Of a stretch of 64,000 bases of DNA, positions 59,374-64,000 are shown piece by piece. The notes under the pieces are model-generated. The model saw only the letters and a list, made by a program, of their open reading frames with translations. It searched no databases and had not been told where the DNA came from. The translations under genes and the position numbers were made by a program. Position 1 is the stretch's first letter. Each line of letters starts with the position of its first letter. The stretch covers positions 1 through 64,000 of the forward strand of contig JAHLLJ010000002.1 in assembly GCA_020444205.1 (NCBI GenBank). Direction: 5' to 3'. Source of the stretch: Deltaproteobacteria bacterium (GTDB lineage Bacteria; Desulfobacterota; Desulfarculia; Desulfarculales; Desulfarculaceae).

Positions 59374-60271
59374 AACAGCCATCGTCCTGGCGGCCTTTGG
59401 GGTCAGCCTGCCCGAGGCCCTGCCCGGCATCACTAACGTTGTCCAGAGGGTGCGCCAGTCTTTTGCTTGCCCGGTGGAGGTCTGCTTCACCTCCAATATC
59501 GTGCGCGGCATGTGGCAGAAGCGCTTGGCCGATCCGCAATGGGTAAAGGACAATCATCACACTCCGGACTATGTGCGCCGCATCAAGGGCCCCCTGGCCA
59601 CCATAGCCGCCCTTCAGGACAGCGGGCATAAAACCCAGATCATCCAACCCTTGCATGTGTACGCGGGCGAGGAGTACCACGACCTGCGCAACTTTGTGGC
59701 CGCTTTGGCCAGTATAGAGACCATCAAGCCCAAATGGCGTCCTTTCCAAAAAGTGATGCTGGGGAGGCCCGCCTTAGGTGAGCCCGGGGTAAAGCACCCC
59801 TATCTACATGACATCGAGCGGGCGGCACAGGCTCTGGACGGTGATGTGCAAGAGGCCCGCGAGATGGGCGCGGCCTTGGTTTACGTAGGCCACGGCAACC
59901 ATGTTTTTTCCACCGGCGTTTATCACGAAATGCAAATGATGTTGCAACAACGGCACCCTGATGTGGCCATAGAGATCGGCGCGGTTGAAGGCATGTTCGG
60001 CGTGGACTACGTGGCCGGCCGCCTTAGCGACTGGGGGGTAATGCGGGTATTGCTCAAGCCCCTCATGCTGGTGGCGGGGGTGCATGCCCGTGATGATATG
60101 GCCGGTGGTGCAAAAGACTCTTGGCGCTCGGTACTGGCTCAAATGGGCTTTAGAGTCGAATGCCGCTTACAAGGCTTGGGTGAGATCGACGCCTGGGCCG
60201 GCATCTATGTGCAAAACATCAATGAATGCGCCGCCGAGGCGGGCATAGAACTGGAATGCGAGGCGGCATAA
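59366..60271 (+). CDS. cbiK: Sirohydrochlorin cobaltochelatase CbiK
   Basis: 301 residues. It has the CbiK layout MSKTAIVLAAFGVSLPEALP, then QPLHVYAGEEYHDLRNFVAA (near 145) and VYVGHGNHVFSTGVYHEM (near 175), supplying the metal-binding histidines, and GAVEGMFGVDY near 205. It inserts cobalt into sirohydrochlorin at the start of the anaerobic pathway. No signal peptide is present, so it is cytoplasmic, unlike the periplasmic CbiK paralogues of some Desulfovibrio. A strong GGGAGGAGG site precedes the ATG. Confidence 0.94.
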   Translation: MSKTAIVLAAFGVSLPEALPGITNVVQRVRQSFACPVEVCFTSNIVRGMWQKRLADPQWVKDNHHTPDYVRRIKGPLATIAALQDSGHKTQIIQPLHVYAGEEYHDLRNFVAALASIETIKPKWRPFQKVMLGRPALGEPGVKHPYLHDIERAAQALDGDVQEAREMGAALVYVGHGNHVFSTGVYHEMQMMLQQRHPDVAIEIGAVEGMFGVDYVAGRLSDWGVMRVLLKPLMLVAGVHARDDMAGGAKDSWRSVLAQMGFRVECRLQGLGEIDAWAGIYVQNINECAAEAGIELECEAA

Positions 60272-60284
60272 CTTAGGGAAAAAA

Positions 60285-60449
60285 TCAGGGCAAGCGCGCA
60301 TCGGCGCTTGATCGGGAATCCCGTGAAAACCGGGAGCGGACCCGCCGCTGTAACCGGGGACGAAAGCCGCGAAAATGCCACTGGCCTTTCAGGTCGGGAA
60401 GGCGCGGTGACTAGGATGATCCGGAAGCCAGAATACCGAACTGCCCTGA
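60285..60449 (+). promoter_or_regulatory. Cobalamin riboswitch 3, inside the operon
   Basis: The closing stem is TCAGGGCA/TGCCCTGA (60285 and 60442). The core has CGGGAATCCCGTGAAAACCG, GACCCGCCGCTGTAAC, GCCACTGG, GGGAAGGCGCGG and GAAGCCAGAAT. It starts 13 bases after cbiK ends, so it senses cobalamin on a transcript that may already have passed riboswitch 2. It controls the transporter and receptor genes separately. Confidence 0.94.
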
Positions 60450-60519
60450 CATCATCGGCGCATCCCGTGGAGTGGATGTGAGCCGGTAAAGAGTCTTAAG
60501 CGCGTAATGCGGGAAATCG

Positions 60520-60552
60520 CCGGACTCTCCCACGGGAGTCCGGTTAATTTTT
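60520..60552 (+). terminator. Expression-platform terminator of riboswitch 3
   Basis: CCGGACTC and GAGTCCGG form the stem, followed by TTAATTTTT. The stem arms match those of the riboswitch 1 terminator at 50775, which suggests that the two leaders share ancestry. Confidence 0.85.
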
Positions 60553-60564
60553 GAGGACGCTTGC

Positions 60565-61413
60565 ATGAGCACGGCGGTAATCGAGATACGAGGCCTGACC
60601 AAGTCCTACGGCAAGACCAGGGCGCTGCAAGGGTTGGACCTGACAGTGGAGCGGGGCGAGATATTCGGTTTCCTGGGGCCAAACGGCGCAGGCAAGACCA
60701 CTACTTGTCGTGTCTTGACCACCTTGACCAAGCCAACCCTGGGAAAGGCGTCGGTGTCCGGCTTCGACGTGGTGCGTCAGCCGGTGCAAGCCAAGAGTGG
60801 CATGGGCGTGGTGGCCCAGCACACCAATGTGGACGGTGAGCTGAGCGTCTACGCCAACCTGAGACTGCACGGCCTGTTGCACCACATGCCCTCGGCCCTC
60901 AGAGAAAAACGCATAGACGAGTTGCTCGAGTTTGTGGGCCTGACCGACCGCCAGGGCGATTTGGTGCGCCGTCTTTCCGGCGGACTCAAACGACGGCTGA
61001 TGATCGCCCGGGCCCTGCTGCATGAACCCAAGGTGTTGTTTTTGGACGAGCCCACCGTGGGCCTCGACGCCCAGACCCGCCGCCGCATTTGGGACCTTAT
61101 TCGACGTAGTCATCAAGCGGGAGTCACCATTATGCTCACCACCCATTACATCGAAGAAGCCGAATCCCTCTGTCACCGGGTGGGCATCATTGACAACGGC
61201 AAGCTGATTGCCCTGGACACTCCGGCCAGCCTATTGGCCAGCACCGGCAGCCACGTGGTGGAGGAGGTGGACGGCAGCGGGCGATGTTGCTTTTTCGATA
61301 GCCGTGAAAAGGCTTCGGCGCATGCGGCACGCACCTCGGCCACGGTGATAATCCGCCGGGCCAACCTGGAGGACGTTTTTATTCGCCTCACCGGGCGGAG
61401 GGTTCGGCCGTGA
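60565..61413 (+). CDS. ABC-2-type transporter ATPase
   Basis: 282 residues of the DrrA/CcmA type: Walker A FLGPNGAGKTTTCR (near 36), signature LSGGLKRRLMIARAL (near 135), Walker B KVLFLDEPTVGLDAQ (near 154) and H-loop TTHYIEEAE. The C-terminal extension of about 60 residues is usual for exporter ATPases. It pairs with the permease that overlaps it by 4 bases. Placement after a cobalamin riboswitch implies a role in B12 or cobalt handling; export of a chelator or envelope component is possible. Confidence 0.92.
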   Translation: MSTAVIEIRGLTKSYGKTRALQGLDLTVERGEIFGFLGPNGAGKTTTCRVLTTLTKPTLGKASVSGFDVVRQPVQAKSGMGVVAQHTNVDGELSVYANLRLHGLLHHMPSALREKRIDELLEFVGLTDRQGDLVRRLSGGLKRRLMIARALLHEPKVLFLDEPTVGLDAQTRRRIWDLIRRSHQAGVTIMLTTHYIEEAESLCHRVGIIDNGKLIALDTPASLLASTGSHVVEEVDGSGRCCFFDSREKASAHAARTSATVIIRRANLEDVFIRLTGRRVRP

Positions 61414-62144
61414 GGGGGGTGTGGCCGATCTTTTACCGGGAGCTGTTGATTCTGCGCAGTCGCCTGTGGCGGCAGTTGGCTAATTACGCGGTCAGTCCCT
61501 TGCTCTACATCATCGCCTTCGGCTGGGGCATGGGTAGAGGGGTGACCATGGAAGGTGTCGAGTATCTGGCATACATGCTGCCGGGGCTCATGGCCCTGTC
61601 TTCCATGAGCCGCTCCTTCGGCATCTCTTCGGAGATAAACATTGCCCGTTTTTATTGGCACACCTTTGAGGAGTTTCAGACTTCACCCATATCCCCAGCC
61701 GCTATCGCCTTGGGCGAGGTATTGGGCGGCATGGTGCGCGGTTTGCTCGGGGCGGTGGTGGTGGTCTGCTTGGCCCTGCTCAATGGGGTGAAGCTTCATT
61801 ACGGCAGCGTGCTTTGGCTGGGCTTGCTCGTAAACTGTTTCATGTTCGCTTCGGCCGCGGTATGGGCGGCCATGGTGGTGCGTTCCCATGCTGATCAGTC
61901 CAATCTCACTGGGTTCATCATTACACCCATGTCCTTTTTGTGCGGCACCTTTTTCAGCTTGGACAAGCTGCCCGCATGGGCGGCGGCAGTCATCAACACC
62001 CTGCCGCTGACCCATGCCAGCCACTTCATACGAGCTTCGGCCCTGGGGCAAAGCCCGCCCTGGCTGTCCCTGGCGGTGATGGCTCTTTATGCGGCGGTAT
62101 TTTTTGCCATGGCCGTGTGGCACGTGCGAAAGGCCAGCATCTGA
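61410..62144 (+). CDS. ABC-2-type transporter permease
   Basis: 244 residues with about six hydrophobic segments and an ABC-2 membrane core (LLYIIAFGWGMGRGVTMEGV near 32; FLCGTFFSLDKLPAWAAAVI near 170). It resembles drug- or polysaccharide-export permeases of the DrrB/NodJ type. The start appears to be GTG after GGTTCGG, overlapping the ATPase stop codon. The stop overlaps the TonB-receptor start by one base, so the three genes are translated together. Confidence 0.88.
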   Translation: MRGVWPIFYRELLILRSRLWRQLANYAVSPLLYIIAFGWGMGRGVTMEGVEYLAYMLPGLMALSSMSRSFGISSEINIARFYWHTFEEFQTSPISPAAIALGEVLGGMVRGLLGAVVVVCLALLNGVKLHYGSVLWLGLLVNCFMFASAAVWAAMVVRSHADQSNLTGFIITPMSFLCGTFFSLDKLPAWAAAVINTLPLTHASHFIRASALGQSPPWLSLAVMALYAAVFFAMAVWHVRKASI

Positions 62145-63901
62145 TGGGCGCCGCGAGGATCATTAAAAGGGCTTGGCTCTGCTTGTGCCTGCTGGTCCTG
62201 TTGGTTTCGGCCGGCCCATCCTTATCCGCCGGTTTGCCTGATGGCGACGCCGTGGAACTGGACTCCGAGATCATAAGTGAGCAAAAGGTGCGTACCGTGC
62301 AGGAGCTATTGAACCTGATACCAGGGGTCAAGGCTGGCAGCTCCTCAGTGAGCATCCGTGGAAACTCCTCGGTGGCCGTTTTCCTGGACGGCATGAGCCT
62401 GATCAACACCGCCAGCGCCCATCGTAGCGTGAAGTGGGACTTGGTGTCCCTGGAGGATATCGCCAGCCTGAGGATCCTAAAAGGCGGCGGCGCGGTGGCC
62501 TATGGCGATAACTCCAGCGGTGGGGTGATTATCATAAAAACCAAAAGCGTTGACCGCACCAAGGCCAACCTGTCTTTTGAAGCTGGAAACCAGAACTACT
62601 GGCGGGCGCGCGGCAACCTTACCCAAAAGACAGGTCCTTGGGGGCTAGCGCTTAACGGCGATTATTTCACCACCGACGGCTTTCGGGTGAACGGAGACAA
62701 GGAGCAGGGCAGGGCGGGAATCAAGCTCTCTTGGGCGCCGGAAGCCTGGATGCGTTGGGCCGGGCCGGATTCGGCGGCTCCAACCTTGGCCGCGGACTAT
62801 GGCGAGACGCGCAGAGGCAGCCCTGGATTGCCAAAATACGCCACGCCTCACGCCCGCTCCCGGGACGAGGCCCTAGGCGTTTCACTCAACTTCAAGGCCT
62901 TGGGGTGGAAGAACGCCACCTCCTTCACCCATTTCCAAAACGACTATACCAACCCTGACTCGGGCACCTATACCAAGTTGCGCAGCTGGAGCATAAAGGA
63001 GGACCTGCGCAAGGGCTTCAAGCTCCCCCTGCTGGGCCGGATCAGCACCGGCCTCATGCTCTCCCAGGCTCATGCCCAGGGCAACAAAGTGCAGGCGGTG
63101 GACGAGCAGAGCTACAGCCTCTTCGGCATTAAGAGCTACCGATTCAAGGCTGTGCCGGTGAGGTTGAACCTAGGCCTGCGGGCCAACCTGTATTCGGCTT
63201 TTGACACGGCGGTGAATCCCGAGGTAAAGGCCGTTTGGAAAAAGGGCATGCTCAGGCTGGAAGCGGGCTTTCAGATGACCAACAACACCCCCACCTTCCG
63301 TCAGCGTTTTTATGAAACCTCCAGCACCAAACCAAATCCCGGCTTGGGCATGGAGTACGGCACCAACTACAGCTTCGGGGCCAGTTTTAGACCGATTGAT
63401 TGGTTTATGGTATCGGCAACCGTCTTTTACAACCAGATCAACGACCGCATCACCTACATGCGCGGCAATGATGGAGTGGGTCAGTACCAGAACGTAGGTG
63501 AGACCCACCTCAGCGGGGTGGACGCCTTTATGTCCTTCACGCCTTTTGATTGGCTGGTGTTTCGGCCCTCATATACCTACCTGGAAGCCATCAACGACGA
63601 CACCGGGCTGTGGCTGTCGGCCAAGCCGCGTCACAAGCTCAAGGCCAACCTGCAGCTGCGGCCCTGGCCGGGCCTGATGTTGGCTTGCCAAGGCACCTAC
63701 AGTTCCATGGTCTACACCAACGCGGCCAACAGCACTACGGCGCCGTCCTATTTCACTTTGGACGCTTGGGGCGAGTACAGCCTGGGCCCGGCCCGCTGGT
63801 TCTTTCGCGTAGAGAACCTGATGGACGAGGACTACCTCTACGCCGACGGCTACCCCGCTCCGCCTCGCACCTGGTGGCTGGGCATGGGATGGGATTTCTA
63901 G
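62144..63901 (+). CDS. TonB-dependent outer-membrane receptor
   Basis: 585 residues. A signal peptide (RAWLCLCLLVLLVSAGPSLS) is followed by a plug domain (VQELLNLIPGVKAGSSSVSI, RGNSSVAVFLDGMSLIN, GGGAVAYGDNSSGGVIIIK near 115) and a beta-barrel ending in WWLGMGWDF, with the C-terminal phenylalanine needed for insertion. The length is close to BtuB. Control by a cobalamin riboswitch makes a corrinoid or cobalt-chelate substrate likely. No periplasmic binding protein or BtuCD importer is nearby in the window. Confidence 0.9.
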   Translation: MGAARIIKRAWLCLCLLVLLVSAGPSLSAGLPDGDAVELDSEIISEQKVRTVQELLNLIPGVKAGSSSVSIRGNSSVAVFLDGMSLINTASAHRSVKWDLVSLEDIASLRILKGGGAVAYGDNSSGGVIIIKTKSVDRTKANLSFEAGNQNYWRARGNLTQKTGPWGLALNGDYFTTDGFRVNGDKEQGRAGIKLSWAPEAWMRWAGPDSAAPTLAADYGETRRGSPGLPKYATPHARSRDEALGVSLNFKALGWKNATSFTHFQNDYTNPDSGTYTKLRSWSIKEDLRKGFKLPLLGRISTGLMLSQAHAQGNKVQAVDEQSYSLFGIKSYRFKAVPVRLNLGLRANLYSAFDTAVNPEVKAVWKKGMLRLEAGFQMTNNTPTFRQRFYETSSTKPNPGLGMEYGTNYSFGASFRPIDWFMVSATVFYNQINDRITYMRGNDGVGQYQNVGETHLSGVDAFMSFTPFDWLVFRPSYTYLEAINDDTGLWLSAKPRHKLKANLQLRPWPGLMLACQGTYSSMVYTNAANSTTAPSYFTLDAWGEYSLGPARWFFRVENLMDEDYLYADGYPAPPRTWWLGMGWDF

Positions 63902-63903
63902 TC

Positions 63904-64000
63904 ATGAGGCGCCGTAGACCGCCGATTATAAGGCACTTGGTGCTGTGGCTGACCACCGCCTGCAATCTCAATTGCGCCTATTGCTACCGCGGTGACCCCA
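63904..64000 (+). CDS. Radical SAM protein (3' part outside window)
   Basis: The first 32 codons read MRRRRPPIIRHLVLWLTTAC then NLNCAYCYRGDP. The CxxxCxxC motif (C20, C24, C27) binds the 4Fe-4S cluster that cleaves SAM. The TTACNLNCAYCYR context is typical of SPASM/peptide- or tetrapyrrole-modifying radical SAM proteins such as NirJ/AhbD relatives (family knowledge). It starts 2 bases after the receptor stop, so it is co-transcribed under riboswitch 3. Confidence 0.85.
   Translation, partial: MRRRRPPIIRHLVLWLTTACNLNCAYCYRGDP

Noticed and set aside
1..64000. CRISPR arrays, tRNA or rRNA genes, insertion sequences, attachment sites
   Set aside because: No regularly spaced repeats, cloverleaf-like sequences, transposase genes or terminal repeats were recognised by reading; a dedicated scan could still find short ones.

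Overview
The window is GC-rich, gene-dense DNA from a strictly anaerobic bacterium. The best guess is a Desulfobacterota (deltaproteobacterial) lineage of the sulfate-reducing or syntrophic type. The grounds are a multihaem c-type cytochrome, several ferredoxin-dependent oxidoreductases (an indolepyruvate:ferredoxin oxidoreductase, a four-gene 2-oxoacid:ferredoxin oxidoreductase and an aldehyde:ferredoxin oxidoreductase), a 4-hydroxybutyryl-CoA-dehydratase-type radical flavoenzyme, split molybdenum hydroxylases, and the early-cobalt-insertion (anaerobic) cobalamin pathway with CbiK. The TonB-dependent receptor shows a Gram-negative envelope. No rRNA, tRNA, CRISPR array or insertion sequence was recognised.

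Layout. 1-2.2 kb: a truncated multihaem cytochrome and an exported HAD-type phosphatase, both on the minus strand. 2.2-4.2 kb: an AT-richer patch with gene debris and a LysR regulator. 4.2-32.3 kb: a long plus-strand catabolic region. It holds an SDR, an acetolactate-synthase-like enzyme, an IclR regulator with two TTCC-N7-GGAA operator-like sites, a 3-hydroxyisobutyrate-dehydrogenase-like enzyme, an IlvD/Edd dehydratase, a complete Liv-type ABC importer, a metallo-beta-lactamase-fold enzyme, IorAB, a ferredoxin, AOR and a MoaD-like protein. It continues with a UlaG-like hydrolase, a 2-oxoacid:ferredoxin oxidoreductase, a Tm-1-like protein, another metallo-hydrolase, a class II aldolase, a ComB-like phosphatase, an unrecognised conserved-looking protein and an MFS transporter. 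32.4-36.4 kb: minus-strand ilvD and the AbfD-like dehydratase, then a plus-strand MaoC hydratase.

36.5-49.3 kb is a divergent GntR-controlled locus. On the minus strand run gntR, a LarA-like protein, a DUF6282-like protein, an HIBADH-like dehydrogenase, an IlvD/Edd dehydratase and a four-gene molybdenum hydroxylase whose Mo subunit is split in two. On the plus strand is a second split Mo hydroxylase with no FAD subunit. Two near-identical AT-rich operator-like sites, in opposite orientation, lie between them. Together the 4-49 kb genes look like import of an organic or sugar-type acid, dehydration by IlvD/Edd enzymes, reduction or oxidation of semialdehydes, and ferredoxin-linked oxidation of 2-oxoacids and aldehydes. 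The substrate cannot be read from sequence.

49.4-64 kb: an alpha/beta hydrolase is followed by a cobalamin region. Riboswitch 1 ends in a terminator and leads into a decayed magnesium-chelatase ATPase gene. Riboswitch 2 precedes a tightly overlapping cbiA-cbiC-cbiL-cbiD-cbiET-cbiF-cbiG-cbiH-cbiK operon. Riboswitch 3 with its own terminator precedes an ABC-2-type transporter, a TonB-dependent receptor and a radical SAM protein cut by the window edge. This last group is the best candidate for an undescribed B12/cobalt-linked acquisition system.
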